Assembly (NCBI GenBank): GCA_017551705.1
Contig: JAFZLA010000010.1
Coordinates: 1-64,000, forward strand
Length of the DNA stretch: 64,000 nucleotides
Source of the DNA: Treponema sp.
GTDB taxonomy: Bacteria; Spirochaetota; Spirochaetia; Treponematales; Treponemataceae
Direction of reading: 5' to 3'
This document shows, piece by piece, positions 47,175-55,526 of the stretch (positions within the stretch are counted from its first letter, which is position 1; every line of letters begins with the position of its first letter). Made by a program: the position numbers and the translations under genes. The notes under the pieces are model-generated. The model saw only the letters and a list, made by a program, of their open reading frames with translations, ran no database searches and was not told the origin of the DNA.

Positions 47175-48391
47175 GTTAACAGCGTTTCCAAGTGGCTGGT
47201 CTGGGGATAAAAGTCCAAAAGGCATATTTTGTCTACAACGTAGCCCGATTGGCACAGTTTTTGTATGTCGCGGGCCTGGGTGCTGGGGTTGCAGGAAAGG
47301 TATTTTATTACAGGAATCCCGCTTTGACAAAGCCAGTCCAAGGCCTCTTTTTCCATTCCGCTCCTAGGCGGGTCAACGACCGCGGCGTCAAAGCCTCCAA
47401 TCCGCCCGATCAAGCCCTGGACGTTCTTTTTTACAAAGTCCGCGCCGCTTATTCCGTAGCTTTCGTGCGTCTTTCCGGCCATGTTTTGCTCGGCAAAGAC
47501 AAGGGCGCCGCGGTTGTGCTCGACCATCACGACGTTTTGAAAAATGTCGGCCAAAAACACGCTGAACGTTCCCGCCCCAGAATACAAGTCCAAGGCGTTT
47601 TTGCCAAAAAGGCCTTGCGTTATAAGGGGAATGGCCTTTTGCAAGACCTCGATGTTGGACTGAAAAAAGCCCTGCGCGTCAAAAAAAATCTTTTTCCCGC
47701 AAAGCTCTATTTGAACCGGGCATTGCTCGTCCTGGCTTATTCCCTCAAATCGGGGCTTTATGTACTTTTTTCCCCGCTTTTTCTTTTCCTTGGCGCTCAT
47801 CTTTTTGTAGGCCTTTTGTTCCTTGCCGCGCTCTTTTTCCAAGGCCAGCGAAAGGCTGGGATCGGCGTTCTTGTGGCCGAACAAAAAGCCCCTGCCGCGA
47901 GGCCGGCTTTGCATAGGCTCGGACTTGAGCCACTCGTTGACCTCTGGAACGGCGACAGGGCAGGCGTCTATGGGAATGACGTCGTTTGTGCCGCGGCCTT
48001 CCATTCCGCCGTCATGCAGCTGAAAGCGGCTGCGGTAGCCCAGGGGCGAGCCTGTCACGGTTTGGATTTGGGGAATGGCGACGCCCGCGCGGTCCATCAG
48101 TTCCGCCAAAATTTGCTTTTTTAGCTCCGTCTGAAATTCGTAGTCAATGTGCATCAGGTTGCAGCCGCCGCACTTTTGGTAGAGGGGGCAGGCGGGCGTC
48201 ACCCGTTTGGGCGAAGGCTCCAGGACATTTACAATCCTTGCCTCGTCGTAGTCTCGGTATGATTTTGTTATTTCTATTTCCAGCTTTTCGCCGGGAACGG
48301 CAAAGGGGATGAATACGTTCTTGTTGTCTATCTTGGCCAGGCAGGAGCCGCCAAAAACCATTTTTTGCGCGATAACGCTTGATAAATTCAT
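47159..48391 (-). CDS. 23S rRNA (uracil-5-)-methyltransferase, RumA/RlmD type
   Basis: The product is 410 aa. A TRAM domain is seen at about 1-60 ('GSCLAKIDNKNVFIPFAVPG'). Iron-sulfur Cys follow as 'CPLYQKCGGCNLMH'. 'LDLYSGAGTFSVFLAD' is the SAM site, 'VVDPPRSGMEKEALDWL' the DPPR motif and 'KYLSCNPSTQARD' holds the catalytic Cys. It forms 5-methyluridine in 23S rRNA or tRNA. A Lys-rich insert of about 30 residues ('KMSAKEKKKRGKKYIKPRF') lies mid-protein. A TTGCAA-17-TAATAT pair just upstream predicts a nearly leaderless mRNA. Exact target uridine is not known. Confidence 0.9.
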   Translation of the reverse strand: MNLSSVIAQKMVFGGSCLAKIDNKNVFIPFAVPGEKLEIEITKSYRDYDEARIVNVLEPSPKRVTPACPLYQKCGGCNLMHIDYEFQTELKKQILAELMDRAGVAIPQIQTVTGSPLGYRSRFQLHDGGMEGRGTNDVIPIDACPVAVPEVNEWLKSEPMQSRPRGRGFLFGHKNADPSLSLALEKERGKEQKAYKKMSAKEKKKRGKKYIKPRFEGISQDEQCPVQIELCGKKIFFDAQGFFQSNIEVLQKAIPLITQGLFGKNALDLYSGAGTFSVFLADIFQNVVMVEHNRGALVFAEQNMAGKTHESYGISGADFVKKNVQGLIGRIGGFDAAVVDPPRSGMEKEALDWLCQSGIPVIKYLSCNPSTQARDIQKLCQSGYVVDKICLLDFYPQTSHLETLLTCIKK

Positions 48392-48431
48392 TATAAGGGT
48401 ATATTATCATATTTTAAGCGGAGTTGCAATT

Positions 48432-49373
48432 ATGACCACAAACACTTTTTACCAAACTATGCAAGACGGAACGGAAATCAACGTGATGCGCTGGATTCCC
48501 GACGGAGAAATAAAGGGCGTAATACAGCTCTGCCACGGAATGAGCGAGCACTGCCTTAGATACGACAAAATGGGCTGCATTTTGGCGGACAACGGCTGGG
48601 TCCTTAGCGCCCACGACCAACGCGGACACGGAAAGACCGCGCAAAGGGCAGAGTCTAACGGCAAGGGCATGTTCGGCTACTTGGCCGACAAGGACGGCTT
48701 TAACAAGGTGACGGACGACTTGCTCGAAGTTCTGTTGAACCTCAAGGCCGACTATCCGCAAAAAAAGTGTTTTTTAATCGGCCACTCATTCGGCTCGGTC
48801 GTGGCGCAAAACTTTATCGAAAAATACGGCGAGGAGATTGACGGCGTTGTCCTCTGCGGAACGACAGGCCCCCGCCAAGCCTTGATGGCCGCGGCAAAGA
48901 CTGTCTTTGGCCTCAACGGCCTTTTGCTGGGCAAAAAGCACCGCTCGCTCTTTGACATAAAGCTAGCTTTTTTTGGATACAACTCAAGGTTTCCCAGGCC
49001 CCGAAGCAAATTTGCCTGGCTCAGCAAAAACGACTTTAACGTGCAAATGTACGAGGCCGACCAGTGGTGCGGAATCGTTCCCACGGCGGAATTCTGTTAC
49101 GAAATCGTCAGCGGCGCGCATCAAGTCCACCAACCGCAGGCGATGAAATCGATTCCAAAGGACCTGCCCGTGTACATGATTTACGGATCCGACGACCCTG
49201 TCGGCGTTTATGGCAAGTCCATACAAAGGCTGCTCAAAGCCTACAAGGACAACGGCATGACCGACGTCACCCATAAGATTTGGCAGGGCGACCGCCACGA
49301 AATTTTCAACGAGCTGGACGGCGACCAAGTCATAGAAGACACGCTAAAATGGATAGCCGACAGGGCGTCTTGA
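48432..49373 (+). CDS. Alpha/beta hydrolase, monoacylglycerol-lipase-like
   Basis: The product is 313 aa from ATG 48432 with GGAG upstream. 'CHGMSEHCLRYDKM' is the oxyanion-hole region, 'FLIGHSFGSVVAQN' holds nucleophile Ser119, 'YGSDDPVGVYG' the acid and 'GDRHEIFNE' the His. This is the serine-aminopeptidase S33/Hydrolase_4 type, including lysophospholipases and monoacylglycerol lipases. It likely hydrolyses a lipid ester. No signal peptide is visible, so the protein is probably cytoplasmic. Confidence 0.87.
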   Translation: MTTNTFYQTMQDGTEINVMRWIPDGEIKGVIQLCHGMSEHCLRYDKMGCILADNGWVLSAHDQRGHGKTAQRAESNGKGMFGYLADKDGFNKVTDDLLEVLLNLKADYPQKKCFLIGHSFGSVVAQNFIEKYGEEIDGVVLCGTTGPRQALMAAAKTVFGLNGLLLGKKHRSLFDIKLAFFGYNSRFPRPRSKFAWLSKNDFNVQMYEADQWCGIVPTAEFCYEIVSGAHQVHQPQAMKSIPKDLPVYMIYGSDDPVGVYGKSIQRLLKAYKDNGMTDVTHKIWQGDRHEIFNELDGDQVIEDTLKWIADRAS

Positions 49374-49399
49374 CTAGCGGCGGACTTTTACGCTAAAAT
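49370..49399 (+). promoter_or_regulatory. Promoter of pcnB (leaderless)
   Basis: TTGACT (49370-49375), 18-base spacer, TAAAAT (49394-49399), with ACGC before the -10. The predicted transcript begins about two bases before GTG 49409. Confidence 0.6.
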
Positions 49400-49408
49400 G
49401 CCGCCATT

Positions 49409-50578
49409 GTGTTGTACCGCTACGGAAAAGATAAGAACGGAAAGCCTGTAAAAAAGGCCATAATCTATACAAAAGAAGAGCATAAAATACCTTTAGAAAA
49501 GATAGATCCCGACGCGATTGGAGTCATCCGCCGCTTAAAAGACAGCGGTTTTTCGGCCTACATAGTTGGCGGAGCAGTCCGCGACTTGATTTTGGGCAAC
49601 AATCCCAAGGATTTTGACATAACAACAGACGCAACGCCGTCAAAAATCAAGAGATTGTTTAGAAATTCCCGCATAATAGGCCGCCGCTTTAGGCTGGTCC
49701 ACGTGTTTTTTGGCCCAAAAATCTTCGAAGTCAGCACCTTCCGTTCCACCGCCGAAGGCTCGATAGGAAACGACTTTGGCTCGATGGACGAGGACGTCAT
49801 GCGCCGCGACTTTACGCTAAACGCGCTTTACTACGACCCCTTGCAGGAGCAAGTGATTGACTATGTGGGCGGAGTCCGCGACATACGAAAGGGCGCCTTA
49901 AAGCCTGTAATTCCCTTGGACAGAATCTTTGTCGAAGACCCCGTCAGAATGCTGCGCGCGGTAAAATATTCGGCCACCACCGGCTGCAAGATGAGCTGGG
50001 CCCTCCGCCACAAAATCCGCAAGTCCGCGCCGCTTTTGTCGCCGGTTTCTCCCTCGCGCTTGACCGAGGAGATGCTCAAGATAATAAACTCCGGCCACGC
50101 CTACGACATTGTCAGCGAAGCCTTGGACACAGACTTGTACATGTCCTTGCAGCCGTCGGCAACCGAGTTCATGTTCAGCGACAAGGAATTTGAAAAGTCC
50201 TACATGCAAAACTTAAAGAGGCTAGACGCCCTCAACATAGTGGAGCGCGAGGCCCGCCTTGGAAAAAAGCTGGTCTTTTTGATCAAGGACTTTGTCCTGA
50301 CTTTGACCGACTGGGAAAAAGAGATAGAAAAAAAGTCTTCGGCGGGCGAGCTTTACGTAAAGACTTGGGAGCAGTGCCGCCACTTTGTTTTGCCGATGAA
50401 TCCCCAGCGCACCGAATTGGAGTTCGCCATCAGGAGCGTCTTGCGCGAAATCGGCGTGAACATTCGCATTCCCAAAGCCGACGGCTCGGCTGAAGGCCAG
50501 GAAGGCTCAAAAAGGCCCCGCCGACGACGACGCCGCGCCCGCAATCCACAAATCCGCGAAGAGTCTTCGGCCCTCTAA
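49409..50578 (+). CDS. pcnB: Poly(A) polymerase / tRNA nucleotidyltransferase family protein
   Basis: The product is 389 aa, starting at GTG 49409. The nucleotidyltransferase motif is 'AYIVGGAVRDLILGNNPKDF', then the metal-binding 'DFDITTDATPSKIKRLF'. 'RRDFTLNALYYDPLQEQVID' and 'DRIFVEDPVRMLRAVKYSA' are shared by PcnB and CCA enzymes. The basic tail 'RPRRRRRRARN' is typical for PcnB and favours a poly(A) polymerase, which tags RNA for decay. It overlaps the convergent gene by 4 bases. A CCA-adding role cannot be excluded. Confidence 0.85.
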   Translation: MLYRYGKDKNGKPVKKAIIYTKEEHKIPLEKIDPDAIGVIRRLKDSGFSAYIVGGAVRDLILGNNPKDFDITTDATPSKIKRLFRNSRIIGRRFRLVHVFFGPKIFEVSTFRSTAEGSIGNDFGSMDEDVMRRDFTLNALYYDPLQEQVIDYVGGVRDIRKGALKPVIPLDRIFVEDPVRMLRAVKYSATTGCKMSWALRHKIRKSAPLLSPVSPSRLTEEMLKIINSGHAYDIVSEALDTDLYMSLQPSATEFMFSDKEFEKSYMQNLKRLDALNIVEREARLGKKLVFLIKDFVLTLTDWEKEIEKKSSAGELYVKTWEQCRHFVLPMNPQRTELEFAIRSVLREIGVNIRIPKADGSAEGQEGSKRPRRRRRRARNPQIREESSAL

Positions 50579-51450
50579 GAACGGGTGATTTTGTCGATTA
50601 CAATGCTCACTTCCTCAATCAAGATGCCGGTGAACTTTTCGATGTTGTCGATTATGTATTGCTGCAGCTTGTAGACCTCGCCGGTAAGCTGCTTGCCAAA
50701 GGGAACGTCGACTGTGATTATGATTCTGTAGCCGCGCGAATTGGTCTTTATCGTGATTTTGCGCACGCGGATGTTTTGGTCAAATTCGCCCACGCAGTGC
50801 ATGGTCATTTGGGTCAGAGCGGCTTCGCTTATCGACACGCGGCCTTTCTTTGAAAATTCGGGGCGGACCACGGACTTTTCAAAAACTTCCTTTCCGGAAT
50901 TCTTTCTAAAGACGCGGGGAATGGGGCCGCTTTTGCTAAAGAAAACCTTGAGCGAGTCGTAAAAAATTTGCGGATAATTTCGTTTAATCTCTATCGCGGG
51001 AACGGGAATTACGTGCTTTCCTTCGATTTGGCGGGAACGGATGGCCTTGTCGATTTCTTCGCGCGTGGCGATGTCCTCGATTTTTATTATGTTGGCCGGA
51101 GGAGGAAGCTGCAGGCGCGTGGCGATTTTGACCGCCATTTTTTCGGAGGTTCCGATAAGCAAAATTTTTCTAAATTTGTTTTGGCGGATTTTTAGCGCTA
51201 TCTCGTCGCGGTGCTCCTTGTCGTCAAAGACTGCCACGCGCACGGCGCCCATGTATGTCTTTTCGCTCTTGGCCGACTTTCCGCCGATTATTTTGTCGTC
51301 GACAATCAAAAGGCCGTCGTCGATTATAGCGTTGATTCCGTACTTTTGCGCCAAGAGCTTGGCCTTAAAGCTTTTTCCGGTTCCGCTTTCGCCGACAAGC
51401 GCGTAGACTTGAATGTTCTTGAATTTGTTTAATAAATCGGAAAATTCCAT
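50575..51450 (-). CDS. P-loop protein fused to an Asp23-like domain
   Basis: The product is 291 aa from ATG 51450. 'VYALVGESGTGKS' is a Walker A motif at 20-27. The following domain recalls a small P-loop kinase, with 'VRVAVFDDKEHRDEIA' and 'KILLIGTSEKMAVKIA'. From about 190 to the end the sequence resembles Asp23/YloU proteins: 'VSISEAALTQMTMHCV', 'TVDVPFGKQLTGEVYKLQQY', 'GILIEEVSIVIDKI'. The two-part layout suggests an ATP- or GTP-switched envelope-stress or fatty-acid-related adaptor. It stands before a leaderless-type promoter. No name is assigned. Confidence 0.75.
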   Translation of the reverse strand: MEFSDLLNKFKNIQVYALVGESGTGKSFKAKLLAQKYGINAIIDDGLLIVDDKIIGGKSAKSEKTYMGAVRVAVFDDKEHRDEIALKIRQNKFRKILLIGTSEKMAVKIATRLQLPPPANIIKIEDIATREEIDKAIRSRQIEGKHVIPVPAIEIKRNYPQIFYDSLKVFFSKSGPIPRVFRKNSGKEVFEKSVVRPEFSKKGRVSISEAALTQMTMHCVGEFDQNIRVRKITIKTNSRGYRIIITVDVPFGKQLTGEVYKLQQYIIDNIEKFTGILIEEVSIVIDKITRS

Positions 51451-51457
51451 CAAAAAT

Positions 51458-51486
51458 ATTTTAGCGCCACTATTTAAAAAATGCAA
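51458..51486 (-). promoter_or_regulatory. Promoter of the P-loop/Asp23-like gene (leaderless)
   Basis: On the minus strand TTGCAT (51481-51486), 17-base spacer ending in GCGC, TAAAAT (51458-51463). Only seven bases separate the -10 from ATG 51450. Confidence 0.6.
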
Positions 51487-52321
51487 GAAAATCTTGCGGC
51501 TCCGGCGCGTCGATTGCGGCAGGAAGGCCCAAATCGTTGTCTGGAAATTCCATTCTCATCGAGCGAAGGTAAAAGCGGCCGTCGCCTGAGCCAAAAGCCT
51601 TGTCGCCCAAAAGGGCAAGGCCGCGGCCCGCTGACTGCGAGCGTATTTGCCGCTTGCGGCCCGTAAATATTTGGTATTGGACAAGGGTGATTTCGTTCCC
51701 TTCAAAGAGGCCGCGCTTTAAGGGAGTTGCGATTGTCTTGGCCGATTTTCCATCAACAGGGTCTTCCCAAAGCTCCTCTTGGTCAAGGCGGCCAAGGGCG
51801 ATTCCCCAGTAAAACTTTTTAATCTCGTGGTCCTTGATTTTTTGGCAAAACCAGCGCGCGCCCTCGGCCGACTTTGACACCGCCAAAAGGCCGCTTGTTC
51901 CCTTGTCCAGTCGGTGCAGGGGAGCGCTTACAAACGAAAGCGAGCCGTTTTTTTGCGCGGAAAAGACTTGCGCCACACAGTCAGGCCCGTCGTGGACCGA
52001 AATGCCCGCCGGCTTGTCGATAAAAAGCAAATGCTCGTTTTCAAAAATCACGTCAAAGGGAAGGGGGCCGGCTTTTGTTGGGGCGTCCGCGCCTTGGCCA
52101 AAGCCTGTGTTTTGGGACAGCAAAAAGGAAGCCACGCTCAAAAGGTCGCCTTGTTTTGTGACATAGGCCGCGTCGGCTTTCTTTCCGTTGACTTTGACAA
52201 GGACCTTTCTCAAGGCGCTTTCGATCGCCCCCTGGCTGTTGTTGGCCAAAATTCGGCGCAAAACCCTGTCCAAGCGTTTTTGAGCGTCGTCAGGCCCCAA
52301 TGTCCATTCCTTTCGGTCCAT
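51470..52321 (-). CDS. RluC/RluD-type pseudouridine synthase
   Basis: The product is 283 aa. The first 60 residues are an S4-like RNA-binding domain ('QKRLDRVLRRILANNSQGAI'). 'PLHRLDKGTSGLLAV' carries catalytic Asp139. 'FTGRKRQIRSQSAGRGLALL' and 'GDKAFGSGDG' complete the family pattern. It modifies uridine in 23S rRNA; the exact positions are not predictable. The 3' end covers the promoter of the downstream P-loop gene. Confidence 0.9.
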   Translation of the reverse strand: MDRKEWTLGPDDAQKRLDRVLRRILANNSQGAIESALRKVLVKVNGKKADAAYVTKQGDLLSVASFLLSQNTGFGQGADAPTKAGPLPFDVIFENEHLLFIDKPAGISVHDGPDCVAQVFSAQKNGSLSFVSAPLHRLDKGTSGLLAVSKSAEGARWFCQKIKDHEIKKFYWGIALGRLDQEELWEDPVDGKSAKTIATPLKRGLFEGNEITLVQYQIFTGRKRQIRSQSAGRGLALLGDKAFGSGDGRFYLRSMRMEFPDNDLGLPAAIDAPEPQDFLAFFK

Positions 52322-52329
52322 AAAAAAGG

Positions 52330-52358
52330 ATTTTAGCGCAAGAGGGCCGTTCCATCAA
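52330..52358 (-). promoter_or_regulatory. Promoter of the RluC/RluD-type gene (leaderless)
   Basis: On the minus strand TTGATG (52353-52358), 17-base spacer ending in GCGC, TAAAAT (52330-52335). Eight bases separate the -10 from ATG 52321; no ribosome site. It is back to back with the promoter at 52362. Confidence 0.65.
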
Positions 52359-52361
52359 CTC

Positions 52362-52390
52362 TTGAAAAAGAAAATGATTTGCGCTATTAT
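52362..52390 (+). promoter_or_regulatory. Promoter of the divergent-PAP2 gene (leaderless)
   Basis: TTGAAA (52362-52367), 17-base spacer ending in GCGC, TATTAT (52385-52390). ATG 52397 lies seven bases after the -10, which is where transcription should begin. Confidence 0.65.
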
Positions 52391-52396
52391 ATAAGA

Positions 52397-52873
52397 ATGT
52401 ACTTCGGAAAAAAAGTTTTGGCGGAAATTATTTCAAATCCAGTTTTCCAGGCGTGTTTGTTCAGCTGGTTTTCCGCCCAATTCATAAAGACAGTCATAGG
52501 CCTTTTTTCCGGAAAAATCCATTCACTCAGAGCCTTGTCCGAAAGCCTTGTTTGGCGCACCGGCGGCTTTCCCTCAAGCCACACAGCGCTCGTGACCACT
52601 TTGACAACTTGCGTCGGCTTTAGGTCGGGCGTTTCAAGCGACACCTTCATGCTGGCCTTTTGCTTTTTGATGGTCACGATAAGGGACGCCCTTGGAGTTC
52701 GCCGCGCTTCGGGCTTGCAGGCAAAAAAACTAAACGAGCTTGGAAACGAACTTTCTGACAAACAAATGATTGAATACAAACCCATAAAAGAAATCCTAGG
52801 CCACCGCCCGATGGAAGTTATCTTTGGCGCGATCTTGGGCTTCTTCATCGGGTTGGGATTCGCGGTTTTATAA
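52397..52873 (+). CDS. Divergent PAP2-family (DUF212) membrane protein
   Basis: The product is 158 aa. 'WRTGGFPSSHTALVTTLTTC' and 'MVTIRDALGVRRASGLQAKK' are the DUF212 signatures, related to acid phosphatases of the PAP2 type, with 'ILGHRPMEVIFGAILGFFIG' as final helix. Three to four membrane helices are present. It may act on lipid phosphates. It is followed after three bases by a membrane protein and then the rnf operon, so it may be the first gene of that transcript. Confidence 0.85.
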   Translation: MYFGKKVLAEIISNPVFQACLFSWFSAQFIKTVIGLFSGKIHSLRALSESLVWRTGGFPSSHTALVTTLTTCVGFRSGVSSDTFMLAFCFLMVTIRDALGVRRASGLQAKKLNELGNELSDKQMIEYKPIKEILGHRPMEVIFGAILGFFIGLGFAVL

Positions 52874-52876
52874 ATT

Positions 52877-54232
52877 ATGGAGCGCTTCAAAAAGTTCGCC
52901 GCGCCTGCTTTGGCGGCCTTAATCGTTTTTCTTCTCATGTTCCTGCTAAAAAGCGTTCCCGCCTCAAAACTTTGGAAAGGCTACACAATGCTCAGCGTTC
53001 CAGCGGGAGCGGACAAGCAAGCGGTCAACAACCTTTTGCGGGAACAAAACTGCGGCGCTTACATCGCCTTGGAAAAACAAAACAGCTCTTTTTCAAACGA
53101 CTACGAAAAGGCTAGGCAAAAATATTTTTTTGACAAAGAAGGCGCCTTTCGCATTTACTACATTCCCGACTCAAACGCAGGCGGAGCGCAAAAGGCAGCG
53201 CGCGCCATTCAAAGCCAACTTCATTTGGAGGCGGCGCTCGGAAGCAGGGCGGCCTTTCCTTACATCACGACGATAATCTGCCTTTTGGTCTTTGGCGCCT
53301 TCTTGTATTTTGCCGAGAACAAAATCGTCTACGCGGCGGCCTCGGTTCCGGCGATTTTCTTTTCTTTTTGCAATCCTTTTTACGCGGCGGCCGCGGCGGT
53401 TTGCCTGGAGCTTTACGCCTTGTTCTTGGCGCAAAAGCTTTGGCGCAGAAAGCAAAGCCTGCAATGCCTGGGCAAAAATCCCTTTGTCATAGTTTTCTTG
53501 GCGGCCGCCTTTTTGATTTCGTTCGCCGCCGGCGGAGCCAAGCCGATTTACTTTTTGCTCAACGTATTCTGCGCCTTGTGCCTGCTGTTCCTCCGATTCA
53601 ACATGGAAGTCAAGTCCGAAAAATCGGCCCGCTTTTTGCCTGTCTTTATCAGAAGCGCAAAAAGGATGAACTTGCTTCGCGTCCAAAACGTAAAAAAAGC
53701 GTCCTTTTCTGCGCTTGGAATTTTCGCTCTCTTTGTTTTTCTTTTGGCGGGAAGCGACTTTGTCTCAAGCGGCAAAAAGGGCTTGTTCTTTCCAGCCCCA
53801 ACAGAGTATAATGAGCTCAAGCGCGATTTTCCGACAATGAAGGATTATTACGCGCAAGCGTGGAACGAAAAGGCCGCTCCCTACCGTTCCCTCAACAAGG
53901 AATATCCTTCCGCTCCAAAAGAAGGCGAGACCGTCCAAATGACGCATTACGAAAAAACGCCAGATGGAATTAAAAGCAGCTCGCAAGTCGTTTGCGCCTA
54001 CGACAAGGCTTTTAGAAAAGAGGCCGCGGCGCAATTGGACCTTTTGAGCGACCCTCCGATAGAAAAACTTTGGAAGGCGCAAGGAAGAAATTTTTCTGTA
54101 AAGTATTCAACGGGCGGAAGCGAGAACGCAAGCCTAGGAGTTGCCGCGGCCTTGCTTTTAGCCATGTTGCCGTCGCTTTTTGCGGCGCTTTATTATATAT
54201 TCGAATTAAAACGGGGAAAATATGTTTCCTGA
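52877..54232 (+). CDS. Membrane protein leading the rnf operon, unknown function
   Basis: The product is 451 aa. The N-terminal helix ('LAALIVFLLMFLL') is followed by a periplasmic region to about 130, then five or more helices to about 300, another periplasmic stretch with 'PTEYNELKRDFPTMKDYYAQ', and a last helix 'LLLAMLPSLFAALYYIFEL'. No family is recognised. The start has TTATGGAG only. It overlaps rnfC by 11 bases, so it is coupled to the Rnf complex and may help its assembly or make up for lost subunit parts. Confidence 0.75.
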   Translation: MERFKKFAAPALAALIVFLLMFLLKSVPASKLWKGYTMLSVPAGADKQAVNNLLREQNCGAYIALEKQNSSFSNDYEKARQKYFFDKEGAFRIYYIPDSNAGGAQKAARAIQSQLHLEAALGSRAAFPYITTIICLLVFGAFLYFAENKIVYAAASVPAIFFSFCNPFYAAAAAVCLELYALFLAQKLWRRKQSLQCLGKNPFVIVFLAAAFLISFAAGGAKPIYFLLNVFCALCLLFLRFNMEVKSEKSARFLPVFIRSAKRMNLLRVQNVKKASFSALGIFALFVFLLAGSDFVSSGKKGLFFPAPTEYNELKRDFPTMKDYYAQAWNEKAAPYRSLNKEYPSAPKEGETVQMTHYEKTPDGIKSSSQVVCAYDKAFRKEAAAQLDLLSDPPIEKLWKAQGRNFSVKYSTGGSENASLGVAAALLLAMLPSLFAALYYIFELKRGKYVS

Positions 54233-55526
54233 TTATGTAGTAAAAAAACGCGACTTGATTCAGTCCGTCACGACAGCTTTTTTGCCTCGAAAAGTTTTGA
54301 TTCCTCTAAAGCAGGAATCAGAAGTCTTGTGCTCTCCGCTTGTTAAAAAAGGCGACAAGGTTCAGGAAGGGCAGGTAATCGCCGAAGACGCCGAAGGAAA
54401 CGAGTCAGCAAAAATTCATTCGTCGATTCCCGGCCTTGTTCTTGGAATAAAAAATTGCGCAGAGCCCGACGGCCGCAACGGCTGCGGAGTCGAGATTCAG
54501 TTGAACGGCCAATTTACCCATATCGGAAAAAGCCTCAAAACTTTTGACTGGCAATCTTGGGCGCCGTCGTCAATCGCAAACCGAATCAGCGCGCTTGGTA
54601 TCGTCAACACATTTTCGATGAGAAACGGCCGCTCGCTGGCGGCGGACATTAAAAAATTTTTTGACAATCAGGGAACAATATTTTTCGCGCGCCTTTTTGA
54701 CGAAGACCCCACCTGTCAAACCGACACGGTAATGTCAAACTCAAATTTTGAAAAAGTTCAAAAAGGAATCGAAATCCTAAAAAAAATTTTGGATCCAGAC
54801 GAGATTGTCTTTGCCTTGCCAAAGGATTCAAAATTGCATGGAAAAATCGAGGCCTTCAAATCCGAAAACCATGACACAAAAATAACTGTCATTCCGTTTG
54901 ACACAAGAACATATCCAATCGGAACAAAAGAGAACATCGCGACCCGCTATAAAAAGATTTCCAAAATTCAAACGGGCGAGCGCGAGATAGCAAAAAAGTC
55001 ATTCTTTGCAGACGCCACCACCTTGGCGGTTTTGTCTGACGCGTTGATTTACAACATTCCTGTAGAGCGCGTTTACGTTCATGTTTTTGGAGACTGCCTC
55101 AAGTCAAGCGCGGTTCTCAAGGCTTGCGTCGGCGCCAGTTTTGAAAGCCTTGCCCAACAATTAGGGCTCGAGACAAAAAAGATTGGAAAGATTATCGTCA
55201 ACGGCCACTTGAACGGCTTTTCGGTTCCGTCATTGGACACGCCAATAACAAAATGGGTCAAGAGCGTTTCATTCATCGCCAAAACTGATTTGGCCGATTA
55301 TTCCAGCGGCTTTTGCATGGGCTGCGGAAAGTGCAGCGACCAGTGTCCAGCCAAAATTTATCCAAACGTTCTATATGGATACATGATAAAGTCAATCAAA
55401 GTTCCCCAAGACTTTATCAGGGCCAGCCTCTTGTGCATCGAATGCGGCGTTTGCAATTCGGCGTGCCCGACAAAACTTCCCTTGGCGGAAATCGTAAAAA
55501 TTTTAAAGGATAGGCAAAATGCATAG
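54222..55526 (+). CDS. rnfC: Electron transport complex protein RnfC
   Basis: The product is 434 aa. The N-terminal barrel-sandwich part is seen as 'RKVLIPLKQESEVLCSPLVK' and 'VKKGDKVQEGQVIAEDAEG'. The C-terminal ferredoxin-like pair is intact: 'CMGCGKCSDQCPAKIYP' and 'CIECGVCNSACPTKLPL', two 4Fe-4S clusters. In canonical RnfC the NADH/FMN-binding region has 'GxGGxG'-like glycines, which are not obvious here. RnfC is the NADH-facing subunit of the ion-pumping complex. It overlaps rnfD by 8 bases. Order C-D-G-E-A-B is as usual. Confidence 0.88.
   Translation: MFPDYVVKKRDLIQSVTTAFLPRKVLIPLKQESEVLCSPLVKKGDKVQEGQVIAEDAEGNESAKIHSSIPGLVLGIKNCAEPDGRNGCGVEIQLNGQFTHIGKSLKTFDWQSWAPSSIANRISALGIVNTFSMRNGRSLAADIKKFFDNQGTIFFARLFDEDPTCQTDTVMSNSNFEKVQKGIEILKKILDPDEIVFALPKDSKLHGKIEAFKSENHDTKITVIPFDTRTYPIGTKENIATRYKKISKIQTGEREIAKKSFFADATTLAVLSDALIYNIPVERVYVHVFGDCLKSSAVLKACVGASFESLAQQLGLETKKIGKIIVNGHLNGFSVPSLDTPITKWVKSVSFIAKTDLADYSSGFCMGCGKCSDQCPAKIYPNVLYGYMIKSIKVPQDFIRASLLCIECGVCNSACPTKLPLAEIVKILKDRQNA

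Noticed and set aside
47192..48124. Plus-strand frame of 310 codons opposite the rRNA methyltransferase
   Set aside because: The minus-strand protein has all family motifs; the plus-strand product has none, and GC-rich codon bias explains the long frame.
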